Shown: positions 20,247-30,312 of the stretch, one piece after another
Layout: each line of letters begins with the position of its first letter
Numbering within the stretch: the stretch's first letter is position 1
Assembly: GCA_963377175.1 (NCBI GenBank)
Contig: CAUJNA010003827.1
Coordinates: 816,400 to 880,399, forward strand
Direction: 5' to 3'
Length of the DNA stretch: 64,000 bases
DNA from: Effrenium voratum
Lineage: Eukaryota > Sar > Dinophyceae > Suessiales > Symbiodiniaceae
Translations under genes and position numbers: made by a program
The notes under the pieces: model-generated
The model's database searches: none
What the model was told of the DNA's origin: nothing
The model's input: only the letters and a program-made list of their open reading frames with translations

Positions 20247-20358
20247 CATAGGCGTCCTTTTTAGGTTAGTTTGGTTAAAAAATAGATGGGTTCCCCTGGT
20301 TTAGATGGGTTTTGTTCCATTTACCAGGGCCATCTATTTTTCCAAAAGGCCACCTATG
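20247..20358. mobile_element. TIR element, family D copy 1
   Basis: The ends CATAGGCGTCCTTTTT and AAAAGGCCACCTATG are inverted repeats. A sub-terminal AAATAGATGG/CCATCTATTT pair gives an almost full-length hairpin. Copies at 30207 and 59734. Confidence 0.75.
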
Positions 20359-20910
20359 GTTGGGCTTTCGGCTTTCGCGCGCTAAGGAAGATTACAGGTG
20401 GTTCATGTGCCATCACTCAAATTTGCGATGACAGCCGCAGTGCTAGCTGCGATACGCAGCAGGGATCGCTCACTTGGGGCCAGTGTGCCTCCTGGCACGC
20501 ACTTAGCGCCGGTGGGTTTGGGTGACTCAGTTATTTTCGGAAGGCAGGTCAGAGAATCGCATCCCTTCTTTGGCAAACATGTTGGCATGTTTACGCTTTG
20601 CCATTGCCCTGAGGTTTGCCCGGAGTTTACGTGCGCCTCAAATGGACTGGCGCCAATCGAGTCGGCGTTGTTGGCACGCTGTTTCACATCAGCCCCGCTG
20701 CGATGGTTTTTGAACGTCGCCAGGAGCCTGCTCGTGGTCCGCGGGTGAAATTCGCGACGCTGTTGGCAGCGGCGCCACCAATGTTGTTGAAAAGGCGTGG
20801 GCCCGATTCCACCAATTCCATGGACGACGCGTGGACACTACTCCATGCTCCACGAAAACTAAATAGGGCAACTTGTTCAGGCAGTTGGTTTTTAAGATAC
20901 AATGTGGTTC

Positions 20911-21019
20911 CTTTGGTGCTTTTTGCTTGGATGTTAGGACTTTAACTTTTTGCCAACTAATGGGTTTTCCATTAAACCACTAAAAGTTAAACTTTTAGCA
21001 GGGGAGCAGAACGCAACCG
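20911..21019 (+). repeat. Dispersed repeat P, copy 1
   Basis: About 109 bp that match 46188-46296 in reverse complement with only a few differences, including GCTTGGATGTTAGGACTTTA and CCAACTAATGGGTTTTCC. No long TIR is obvious. Probably a mobile element. Confidence 0.8.
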
Positions 21020-22178
21020 AGGTTCCATTGTATCTGGTGGAAAATGGACTGCTTTGGGAAGTTGAGACGTGTTTCAATCAAGGGTGTTGTCTCGCATTCA
21101 ACTCGTTCAGGTGACCGCAACAGCAGCCCAAATCCCTGGCCTGGCAGACGCAGCTGGCGCCGTGCAAGGAGTGTGGGACACCCTTGGCAGAGCGCTGAGG
21201 TCACTGACCAGGTGTGTGTTTTGTTGAGGGTGCCCCTTTGGGGTCTGGTAAAAGAAAACCACAGGGAAGTCGACAATTTTGAGCCCACTTGGATTCGCAA
21301 GAGCATTCTTGGCGTCGCCAATTTGCATGTGTTCGGTTTTCGCTGGTGACCGTGTGACTGCCACCTTTCAAAGGATTGAACTGCGGCTTAGTCATTCGCA
21401 GAGCCTCCTGCAAGAACCAGATTCATATTACTTACAATTGCAAATGCTTTTGGCAACAGATTAACTGATGGTGGCTGGTTGGCCAAGTGCTGCGCAACAG
21501 TTGAGAAATGCCCCGTTCAGTTCCAACAACTATGACTCTTGCGTCTTCATTTGGCATGCCTGCATGCCGCTCGCTGGCATCACACGCATTCGTTTGCTGG
21601 CATTTGCCCGAGGCGGCTTGATGGGCTCCGTATTTGGCACTTCAGGCGCGACATGTCAGGCAGAACTTGGCACGAACAATGCTAAGGTGGCACTTGCAGC
21701 TCTTTCAAGAATGAGGACGTGTTCTTTAAGCATGCACTGGTTGCTCCCCTGTGTGATTTGGAAGGTTGCCCTGAGCAAAGTTTGCTGACAAGTGTGCGCG
21801 CACGCAGGCTGCTCTGGCTATGTCGGGTTGTGTTGGGGCCAATGCTCCAATCAGCAGCAGCTGGGATACACAGCCTCCTGCCAGTACGGCTCCTGCCAGT
21901 GCAAGCCTGGTTTTTGCTCCAAAAACGGCGCCTTGGCCAAAGCTGCTTTGCCATTCTTGGCCGCGCATGCAAACAAGAGTGGAACGAGGTTGCCATAGTT
22001 TGGCGTCCGTTTCAATGACTTGCCAAAATCGGTGATTCGTGCCCTTTAGGCGTTTGCGAGATGGACCTGTCCGGAATTCTCCAGGGGCGATGAGGATCAA
22101 GACAGTGGAAGAGCAAAACTCACGGACACGTCCGAAATAGGGATCAGAAATACAGCGAGACATTAAAATTGGAATTTT

Positions 22179-22378
22179 GCGAAAGCGTTGTGTTTGCTTC
22201 GAAATCTCCATTTGATGGTGCGAAAGTATTGCATGTTTTGCGAAGTTTATACCCGATTTTGCAAAAGCGTTGCGTTTTTTTGCGAAATTTGAATTTGACT
22301 TGGCGAAAATGCTGCGTTGTCATGTATTTACGTTTGACCGTGTAAAAGCATTGTGTTTGGCACCAAAATCATGGGACA
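22179..22378 (+). repeat. Degenerate ~41-bp tandem repeat
   Basis: Five diverged units begin GCGAAAGCGTTG, GCGAAAGTATTG, GCAAAAGCGTTG, GCGAAAATGCTG and TGTAAAAGCATTG at 22179, 22220, 22261, 22303 and 22341 (spacing 41, 41, 42, 38). They sit at the left edge of the AT-rich island and become more AT-rich toward it. Confidence 0.75.
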
Positions 22379-22399
22379 TTATCATATTGATTACAACAT

Positions 22400-24830
22400 T
22401 TAGGAACATGGTGTGTTTGTTGGATATGTGATATATGTTTTTGCATGTGGTTCTTCGACAGGATTGTGTTATTATATATTGTGTTTTTTGGTGTGTTGTA
22501 CGGATGCGTTGTGTATCGAGGCGAAATGGAAATGTTGGTTTTACAAATTATTTGAATATTGATAAATTGTATATTAAGAGTATTATTACGTTTATTGCAT
22601 TTTTATGATTATGATTATTATTATATTATAATTTTGTTATTATTGTGTGTTTTATTTTTGTTTAGTATGTTTTAAATTTATTTTATTGATTATTATTATA
22701 TTATATATAAATAGTGTTTATGGTTTGTTTGATTTATTTGTATGATTTGTGATGAATTAGATTTATGTGATGGATTTTGATATGATTTTTTAGATTATAT
22801 TGTTTATTTTATTTTATAAATATTGGATATAAAATAATAAATATTTATTTTGAGATACATATTACAATAATGAATAATTTATATAAAATGGAACGAATAA
22901 TGTTTGTCGTTATAAATTGTATTTGTGGTTTTTGGAGGTTGTTGTTGGATAAAATTTATAAATTATTTATGTTAGGAGGCGGTAATGCAAAATAATTTGG
23001 ATGAGAATTATGGGATTGTAATGATATTGTTTGGGTGTTTGGATAGGATGAAGACGAAAAAAAATTAAGATATGATTTTGTTATTGGGTAGATATTTGAT
23101 TATTTAATATTGTTATATGGTTGGTTGGTTTGAAGGTAGGTATATGGTGATATTGAGGTTATGTTTTTTTGAGATTTTTCTCGGGTTATGTAGTTAATAA
23201 AGATAATTATTATTTGGTTTAGGTTGGTGATTTTGTTTTGTTATGTAGTTGGTTTATTTTTTCTTTATGATTTGTTAGATGTGTTTTATAAATTGAAATT
23301 TTTGGTTATTGGATTTTGGTTTTTTATATAATATTTTTTAAATAATATTAATTTAAAAAAACAAAAATAAATTATTTAATTTATATAAGATATATTATAG
23401 TTCTTTTGATTTTTTCTTGATTTATTTGAATATTCTCGGGATTTAATGAAATCTCTTAAAACATAATATAATATTTTATATATCCTAATTAGATTTTTTG
23501 CTTGAAAACGAATGGAATATAGGTCGTGGTAATAAGCTTGATTGAATAATATATAACATATTTTAGTGTGAAAGGTATGCCGATTTATATTTATAAATGT
23601 TAGAATTTACATATTCTGTTTTTTGTTTATTTAATTGAAAAAGAATTAGATTAATAAGTATAAATAAATTAATTAGTATAAAATTCATGGTTAATATATT
23701 TAAGATTATAAAGAAGGAATTCGATAAAGACGAAATTTGGCAAATCGAGGATGCTAAATTAGGGCTTTATAATTGTTGGTTACATGATATATCGGAGGTA
23801 ATGAAAAAGAGAATCTTAAATTAATGCCCTAGCTAAATAATATGAATTATTTGTAACTATATAAGAATCGGAATTATTAAGGAAAAAAGAAAATAAAATA
23901 AATATAAATACGAAGATCTTCATGAATATATAATATATTTTATTATATTTAAAAAATAACAAAAATATATAAATAATATTATAATAATTTAATATAATTA
24001 TTGTATTTAAATAAACATAATTTACCCTTTAAAATTATATTACTAATATGTTAAAATAATTCTTTAATTTATCTCCGAAACAAATTATTATTTTTTTTAG
24101 ATAATCCTCGTACCGATTTTTGTCTAATCGAGCCTTGCATATGCTAATCGAGCTTTGTATATGCTAATCAACATAATATAATCGGAAAACGAATTAATCA
24201 TCTTCAATTAATATATTAGAAATCCGTAAAATTAATTTCCTTTTATTATTTAATTTGCATCATTATATCTCTATTTGTATATAAAATGAATTTATCAATA
24301 TTATTAGCCTTTTAATCAAATATATAAATAATAATTATATTAATTTTATATATTTCATGTATTATTCTACCAAATATTCTAATATCTATTTAATATCTAT
24401 TAATCCATTTAAAATTATATTATTATATTTAAAATAAACAAATTATTTAATAATTTATATATTTAAATTCATTTATTTGTTGTTTAATTTCTATATCTAT
24501 TATATATTATTAATTGCATTTAAATTTAATAAAAATATATAAAACCAAATTAAATTCATTTTATACATAAATACATTCTAAAATTCATTAAAAACCAATT
24601 CAAATCAACCTTAAATCAATTCCAAACCATCCCCATACCATAAAAACACATAAAAACACAACAAATATTAAAAAATAAACCAATTATATCATTTCTATAA
24701 ACCAATAAAACATATATATAAGTTAGTTCGTTCAATTCTTCAAATTCAAATTTATTGTATTTCTATCATTGGTTCTATTTATGTATTATTTATATATTAT
24801 ATGTTTCTTTAGCACTACTTTTTTTTTCCA
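22400..24830. other. AT-rich island with inverted strand skew
   Basis: No gene. I counted about 177 G to 18 C in 22461-23400, with 10 of the 18 C in CpG. Across 23941-24720 the count is about 28 G to 94 C, and only 3 G remain in 24361-24720. T exceeds A on the left and A exceeds T on the right. The GC-rich flanks resume within tens of bases on the right and more gradually on the left. The island lies between + strand exons (left) and - strand exons (right). No TIR, ORF or organelle gene is visible in it. Confidence 0.85.
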
Positions 24831-24948
24831 GCCGCTTCCAATCAATCAACGGAGAGACTTCGATGTCCCTTTCGGTGAAAAATTGTTGCAACTCTTGACG
24901 GCTCGCATCTAGGGAGGCAGAACTACTCTGTATTAAATCGTTGTAATA
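24790..24948 (-). CDS. Terminal exon at the island edge
   Basis: Read on the - strand, after CCAATTCAG, 52 codons and TAA. The peptide is hydrophilic and helix-like (SSSASLDASRQELQQFFTER, later LIDWKRLEKKSSAKE). The last codons run into the AT-rich island, so the 3' UTR would lie inside it. No family recognised. A splice donor (GTAGTG) inside the last codons is an alternative end. Confidence 0.4.
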   Translation of the reverse strand, partial: YYNDLIQSSSASLDASRQELQQFFTERDIEVSPLIDWKRLEKKSSAKETYNI

Positions 24949-25231
24949 CTGAATTGGCCTGATTTTGGAACATCCCGCCCTGGGGTTGCCACCCACGAAT
25001 CTTGGCCCGGTGCGGGCGAACGGTGTTGCCAGGCCCTGCTGAAAAAGCAACGAACAAATGCTTTGTTCATGAGCGAAATCCGGGAAGAGAACCGGGATTC
25101 AAATGGAAAGTACCCTTTAAAGGCGAAGGGCAAGGGCGCCCTCAAAAACACGCTCGCCCAAACCAATTTGCGGCAGATTTCGCACATGAACGCAATAACT
25201 TTGTGCAGGAGCCTAGACAGCTGGCGTGCGT

Positions 25232-25340
25232 CTATCGGAAAAGCAAGCCAGGAACTTCCACGGAGCCCCGCTCGGTGAAGCCGTGGCCGACTTCGTCCAA
25301 GTCGGCCACGGCTTCATCCAAGTCTATCTTATGAGGCATC
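25232..25340 (-). CDS. Coding-like segment carrying a perfect hairpin
   Basis: On the - strand the frame reads KIDLDEAVADLDEVGHGFTE, containing a near repeat of LDEAV/LDEV, and stops at 25232. It is possibly an exon upstream of 24948, but no clear boundaries are present. Confidence 0.3.
25276..25316. repeat. Perfect 18-bp hairpin, 5-nt loop
   Basis: TGAAGCCGTGGCCGACTT (25276-25293), loop CGTCC, then the exact inverse (25299-25316). The stem is GC-rich and perfectly paired. Confidence 0.9.
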
Positions 25341-26379
25341 CAGTTTAAAGAATTTGATGCATGAAGCAGGCGTTCATCGCCTGCCTCTTCTGAACGGGTC
25401 TTGGCAAGAAACGACGAGATGTATCCCAAGCCAGCTGACGCTCGCCAACTTTGCTGACGAACAACATGTATTCTTCTACTTCCCCAGAGCAAGGCCAAGC
25501 AACGTCAATGCCCGGCGGCTTCCGTTTCTTTTGCGCCCTTTGCACGAAAGGCGGCGCTGGCTTGGGTCGAGAACTCAGCACAGATTGGGGGGCGCAGCCG
25601 GTGGAAAATTGGGCTGCGCCCGCTGTGAAGGCAACTAGTCCTCCACGCTCGACCCTTCTTGGGTCGGTAAAATTGTTGGCAAATGCTCTCAATTCAATTC
25701 AAGGATGATTCTCCAAAGGTCACGACTAAGCAGTGGGTGTGGCAAAATGGGTACTGCCATGCTGACTCCAGTCAACGATTGTCATTCTGAAGTAAAACAG
25801 GGTCTAGCCGATAAAAAAGGAGTTTCGCTTGAGCCACCCATTGTCATCTTTTCTTTGTGAGGTCACGCCGTTTGCTTAAAGATGGACCTCTGGATTATCT
25901 GGTTGCCGCGCCTCAGACTCTTGTGCGGCGCCTCAGAGAAGTCTCGCGCAAAAATCGTGCGCCAGGGCCGGGGGTGGCCGGTTCAAACATATGTTTACAT
26001 CACTACCAATACTTCAAAGATTCCTTTGGCGTTAGCAAAAGTGGCTCAAACCCCTATTTTCCATAAGTGTGCGAAAAGGCGTCAAAAGCTTGGCTGTTCA
26101 ATACTGTCCAGGCCAACCATCCCCAATATCCCACTTTTGTTAGTTCCTCCCTCCACAAACACACCTGCAAGCGCTCAGGGGTTGGGGTGCCTGTTGCGCC
26201 AAGTTGCCCGGTAGCACGACGCAGCGGCTCTCTAGGCGCAGCGTCCACTGCTTTGCGCAAGGCTGCCTGAGAGCAATCATGTTGACCCCATGTGGCTATA
26301 GGTCAAACATAGGTACCCAAAAATGAGTCCTGGTGCATGAAACATCGACCAAAATCTGCGGTTTCCTGGTGGTTTCATT

Positions 26380-26509
26380 TTGACCCATACCCATATTAAT
26401 AAACCCCCAGTTTATTCACAGGGGGTGTCCCCGCATGTGAGGAATCATCACTTTTGGCGGGGAACGCCGCCCCCTATTAATAAACTGGGGTTGATGAATA
26501 TAAGTTCAA
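26380..26509. mobile_element. TIR element, family B copy 2
   Basis: The left end TTGACCCATACCCATATTAA with AACCCCCAG and the right end AAACTGGGGTTGATGAATATAAGTTCAA match family B with substitutions. The core GGGGGTGTCCCC..GGAATCATCACTTTTGG is shared with the copies at 5474 and 57552. Confidence 0.75.
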
Positions 26510-26734
26510 CAATTTCGGGCGCAAACGCCTCAGGTGTTGGATCCCCTCGAAAAAATGACGTCCCCCCCATGTTTCAAACAAGGTTTACTCAGATTGATCC
26601 ACAGGGCGACACAAAAACGCAAGGGATTGTTGCCACCTAGCGATCGCGCAGATTGATCGGAAGTTGACATCAACTCCATTAACTCCCAAACTAGGTTGGT
26701 CCCCAATGCGAATTGCAAGCAGATCTCAAGCGGC

Positions 26735-26945
26735 GCTTCAACATCCCCCCTCCTACATCCACTGTGCACGTGTTCCGCCAGCGAGAATCGCAATCAGCCA
26801 GCATGTTAAGCTTGAGGCGGAGCCAATCTGCCAATAGTTCACCAATGACCATAAAGCCCAGACGATTTTCTGGGGCGAAAAGAATCACAGTCGACCAACA
26901 AGCCCTTACCATTCTGGGAGGGGTTGGGAAATGCGCGGCCTCAAT
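26735..26945 (-). CDS. Possible exons around a 40-nt intron
   Basis: On the - strand an acceptor-like CCCTTCATACAG precedes DGIEAAHFPTPPRM, then ATG|GTAAGG, and 40 nt later TTCGCCCCAG|AAAATCG. Downstream two frames are open, one reading a hydrophobic VWALWSLVNYWQIGSAS. Tiny introns of similar size are suggested at 7429 and 57399. Weak on its own. Confidence 0.25.
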
Positions 26946-27171
26946 TCCGTCCTGTATGAAGGGCAGCCAAAACAATCTTGTTCAAGCAATAGCGGGTCAA
27001 ATATGTTAAAGGGTGGCACAAGCCTGTAACGACACCATTGTCCTACGAGCATTCTGATCGCTTAGGCACTCTATGGTATACATGGCGAGTTTGTTCAAAC
27101 CAAACAACCAGACCCTGCTTCCCTTGAACTCCGGACTGTTCAAACAAAGAGCGGCCTTTTGAGCCCTGTGG

Positions 27172-27252
27172 ACACACTCCACTCCACCCGCACCCCACAC
27201 CCCACCCACACCCCACCCACACCCCACACCCCACCCAGACACCACCACCCAC
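27172..27252 (-). repeat. CACCC-rich minisatellite
   Basis: ACACCCCACCC-type repeats, about 80 bp. The GT-rich strand is the - strand here, opposite to the left half. Confidence 0.85.
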
Positions 27253-27720
27253 ACCTTGTGGAGGCGGTCGCGCCTCCAGCTTGGCGCGGAGCCTTAGCGC
27301 TGGCACCGCCATCTTCGTGTGGGTATCGGAGGCATCCACCTCCGCGACCGTGATTGGGACCTCTCAAAGGGTGAGGAATATTTACGAAATATTGGCATGG
27401 GAAAAAAACAAAAAACACAAAATGGGCATGGCTCAAGATTCAAGAGCTAGGGCAAACTGCAGGTCTTAGGCTTTGGTTCTAACCAAGGTGCCATTTTTGT
27501 ACCACTTTTTTGAGCCACAGCCATATCTTTGTGAAACCTGTGACTGTGATTGGGACCTCTCAAGATGTGCCCAGGAAGAATTGAGAGATTGGCACTGAAC
27601 AACACAAGGCCGAAGAATACGAAAAAGTCAATGGCCCTTCCTGCTTCCCTTCCTGCTTGGACAAGGTTAGAAGGAACCTTGTAGCATTGGGCAATTCTGT
27701 CTTTTACCAACGCGCTGAGG

Positions 27721-28014
27721 TCAAGCAAAAAATCCTTCCGGGACCACGCGCGGCTGCTTTCTGACAGGCAAGTCGAATTGAAGGTGTGAGGCGCGCAAGC
27801 ACAGTCGGGCTTCTACGGCTGAAATTATAGGCTGGTTCTTGCCAAACCGCTCCACAAAAACGCCTACACAAAAATGCCTACACATGCTTGAGGGCGGCAC
27901 CTTGGCGTCTCGATTGAGGGCGACGAAACAATCAAGGGAGCCTCCCGATTGAAAGGAAACTAGTTGGACACAGCCATTTGCTCCAAGCCGATTGCAATTA
28001 CTTCCATCGAGCTC
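27721..28014 (-). CDS. Terminal exon, unknown protein
   Basis: Ninety-seven codons and TGA on the - strand, after a clear acceptor (TTTGCTGATTTTCAG). It starts ELDGSNCNRLGANGCVQLVS and has GGSLDCFVALNRDAKVPP and VERFGKNQPIISAVEARLCL. The + strand is closed by several stops, which supports the strand. The intron upstream contains element I2. No family recognised. Confidence 0.6.
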   Translation of the reverse strand, partial: ELDGSNCNRLGANGCVQLVSFQSGGSLDCFVALNRDAKVPPSSMCRHFCVGVFVERFGKNQPIISAVEARLCLRASHLQFDLPVRKQPRVVPEGFFA

Positions 28015-28110
28015 CTGAAAATCAGCAAACCCCCTCGCCTTTCTAGTTGCTTGGTCAACTAAGCCCGACAAGTAGAACGCACGGAGCCCCTAGGCACAGA
28101 CAACCTGCTC

Positions 28111-28230
28111 AACAGGGATCCTTACATGATGCACCTGAACATTGCCTTGTTTTCATGGTGGTTTCCCCTTATGTTGGTGGAAAAAGCCATGTTTCAAGTG
28201 GGCAACATGTATCTTTTAAGGAGCCCTGTT
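28111..28230 (+). mobile_element. TIR element, family I copy 2
   Basis: The ends AACAGGGATCCTTACA and TTTTAAGGAGCCCTGTT are inverted repeats. The interior CATTGCCTTGTTTTCATGG is shared with 16738 (reverse) and 37814. It lies in the intron between exons 28231-28408 and 27721-28014. Its outer end touches or overlaps the donor of the former. Confidence 0.85.
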
Positions 28231-28408
28231 CAAGTTCCTCAGCTTTCTGCGCCTTGGCGCGGAAGTCTTGAAATGTGGTCTCATTCTTGATGAGCCGCAG
28301 GTAGTCCACAAAGCGCATCTCGCTGTGGACGACGTTCACCTTATTCTCAACGGCCCCTCCAACCCTGGCAGTGCACACAGAGCCCTGTGTAAAGACTGCG
28401 TTGCAGTC
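28231..28408 (-). CDS. Internal exon, unknown protein
   Basis: On the - strand, after TTATCGTTTTTCCTGAAG, the frame reads DCNAVFTQGSVCTARVGG, then HSEMRFVDYLRLIKNETTF and DFRAKAQKAEELE up to element I2. Strongly protein-like, probably helical at the end. The exact donor is unresolved. A GA-AG or GC-AG intron in phase 0 would join ..EEL or ..RAK to ELDGS of the next exon. Confidence 0.6.
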
Positions 28409-28440
28409 CTTCAGGAAAAACGATAAACACAAACACTAAC

Positions 28441-28441
28441 A

Positions 28442-28472
<31 letters not shown>

Positions 28473-28742
28473 CGCTTGCTTGTGGTTGGTTGCTTGCTTG
28501 CTTGCTTGCTTACTTGCTTGCTTGCTTGCTTGGTTGCTTGGTTGGTTGCTTGGTTGGTTGCTTGGTTGGTTGGTTGGTTGGTTGGGGGGTTGGGCGGTTG
28601 GGTGGTTAGGTGATTGGTTGGGTGGTTGGTTGGTTGGATTCTTGGTTGGTTGGTGTGTTTGTTTGCTTGTGCGAGCGCCCGCGCTGGCTCGCCTGCCTGT
28701 GAGTGCGCTAAGCAAGCAAGCAAGCAAGCAAGCACGCAAGCA
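28441..28742. repeat. Opposed tetranucleotide arrays
   Basis: (CTTG)n/(GGTT)n from 28441 to about 28665 is followed, after about 45 bp of GC-rich spacer, by (AAGC)n at 28709-28742. The two arrays are partly complementary and could pair as a long stem. Confidence 0.85.
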
Positions 28743-29006
28743 AACAAAAAACAGACACACGCACCAACACGAAATTGCGCGAACACGCAAACACACATGC
28801 ACACACGCAAGCGGGCGCTCAGGATTCACAAATCAATCAAACAAATCAAACAAATCAAATATATCGTCGTCGCTATGGCAAGGGGGCAAAACTATAGTGA
28901 CCTATGGTGGATCTATGGTGACATATGATGATCTTTGGTGACCTATGGTGACTCATATAATACGCGACCTATGGATCCGGCACCTGCATTATTCTCATAG
29001 ACAGCC

Positions 29007-29066
29007 CTATTGCCGCTGCGCTGACTGCAGCCGGGCGACATCGCCAAAGTAATCCTGGAACAGCAG
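29007..29066 (-). CDS. Possible short terminal exon
   Basis: Nineteen codons plus TAG on the - strand after GCTGGATTTCTCAG: LLFQDYFGDVARLQSAQRQ. Short, so it could be chance. If real, it is a second - strand gene end about 600 bp upstream of the gene at 27721-28408. Confidence 0.3.
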   Translation of the reverse strand: MLFQDYFGDVARLQSAQRQ

Positions 29067-29361
29067 CTGAGAAATCCAGCATCCTCACTCAAACATGCAA
29101 GTGCGCTCACGCCTGTTTGAGAGACCCAAAGGTGCGCGTAGAGCAAAAAGGGGACCAGGGCTCACACGCCGGACAAACACCAACAACACTTGGCACAATT
29201 GCGAATGACCTGCGAGCAGCAAAGCAGCAACTCCCTAAAACATCTGGCATCTTCCCCCGTGGGCGCAATCTGTCACTTGGCCATAACCGCACCGTCTATT
29301 ACAAAGGGGTTTGTCTCTCCACGGGAGATTCTTTTCTCAGGGGCTCGAATTCGTTGCCAAG

Positions 29362-29384
29362 GTGTGTGTGTGTGTGTGTGTGTG
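29362..29384 (+). repeat. Short (GT)n run
   Basis: A GT run on the + strand, an exception to the CA-rich + strand of most right-side simple repeats. Confidence 0.85.
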
Positions 29385-29765
29385 TTGGGCGCGTGTCTTG
29401 GCACAAATCAAATGAACGCCTGCCGTCTGGCTCTTGACCCCCTGCCATGAAACGCTCCGCGTAAAGGACATGGCAAACTAGTGCCCCGCACTTCCCCCAA
29501 AATGGGCCACAGAGCAAGGGACATCTTGAGCGTGCTTTACTCGGTTGCAGAACACCCAGCTGATTTTTTGGGACTGTCCCCACTGTTAGGCTCGGAGATT
29601 AATCCCCGTCTTCTCGCAAAGCTGTCGCGAGACTGACGCTGCCGTCTTGCTCCGAGTTTGCTGCAGGTCAACATTGCTCGCGCGCGCGCAAGCTGAGCTT
29701 GCCCCCCTCATCAGCTCTCGTTCAACCTTGACTTGGATAGCCAATTGAAGTGGAATACCGGCAGT

Positions 29766-29968
29766 TTAAGACACAACTCCCTTCAAACACAGGCATGCCG
29801 GGCGTCGACAACTGATTTTGACATGAGCCCAAACAAATTCAGGCTCATGACTCCGTTCAAATACAGGCTCATGTCGCATGGATAGTGATTGGCGCCCAGA
29901 CAGCCAGCGAGCCTGAGTTTCAAGGGGGCCTCGGAATGGAGGAGCTGGGTAGCTTGACCTCCATGTCA
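29766..29968 (-). CDS. Terminal exon after introner C2
   Basis: On the - strand, directly after the CCATCCACAG that ends element C2, the frame enters with two phase bases. It reads TWRSSYPAPPFRGPLETQAR, later SMRHEPVFERSHEPEFVWA, and stops with TAA. The duplicated R/SHEPxFE/V motif is visible. The + strand has stops. A frame before the element (FWEGSASY) ends in phase 1, which matches. Product unknown. Confidence 0.55.
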
Positions 29969-30089
29969 CTGTGGATGGACGAAATCCTGCACCACCTAAG
30001 ACACCCTGGAATGATGGTTCCCCTGTAAATACCAGCAAACAATGGTTTCCCATGGTTTCAAAGTGGTGCAGGATTTCGTCCATCCACAG
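29969..30089. mobile_element. Introner C2: near-perfect TIRs with splice sites
   Basis: The left TIR starts CTGTGGATGGACGAAATCC and continues TGCACCACCT. The right TIR is its inverse ending GGATTTCGTCCATCCACAG. On the - strand it reads ACT|GTGGATGG..CCATCCACAG|TGAC, a GT-AG intron of 119 nt (29969-30087). Because the TIR is CTGTGGATGG read in and CCATCCACAG read out, either orientation supplies a donor and an acceptor. Confidence 0.85.
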
Positions 30090-30206
30090 TAGGATGCAGA
30101 CCCCTCCCAAAACCTAAGGCCTATGAAGGCTTTGGAGGAAACAAGGACATGGGATTGGACCCCAAATGGGGCAGGGGTTTATTCATCCGGGGTCTGCATT
30201 ACAACG

Positions 30207-30312
30207 ATAGGTGTCCTTTTGGCGGAAATAGATGGCCCTGGTAGATGAGTAAACCATCTGGTAAACCAGGGCCATCTATTGTTTTGCCAAAACAACCAAA
30301 AAGGACACCTAT
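30207..30312. mobile_element. TIR element, family D copy 2
   Basis: Outer TIR TAGGTGTCCTTTT/AAAAGGACACCTA and inner pair AATAGATGGCCCTGGT/ACCAGGGCCATCTATT, both perfect. The whole 106 bp can fold into one long hairpin, like a MITE. Confidence 0.9.

Noticed and set aside
22179..22378. CRISPR array
   Set aside because: The 41-bp units are contiguous and diverged, with no constant repeat separated by unique spacers, and the context is eukaryotic.
22400..24830. Inserted organelle or bacterial DNA
   Set aside because: No long open frame, rRNA or tRNA is visible, and the skew reverses in the middle, which a simple organelle fragment would not explain. A similarity search is needed to exclude it fully.
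22400..24830. A giant inverted repeat explaining the mirrored skew
   Set aside because: I compared several distinctive stretches of the right half with the left half in reverse complement and found no matching blocks.
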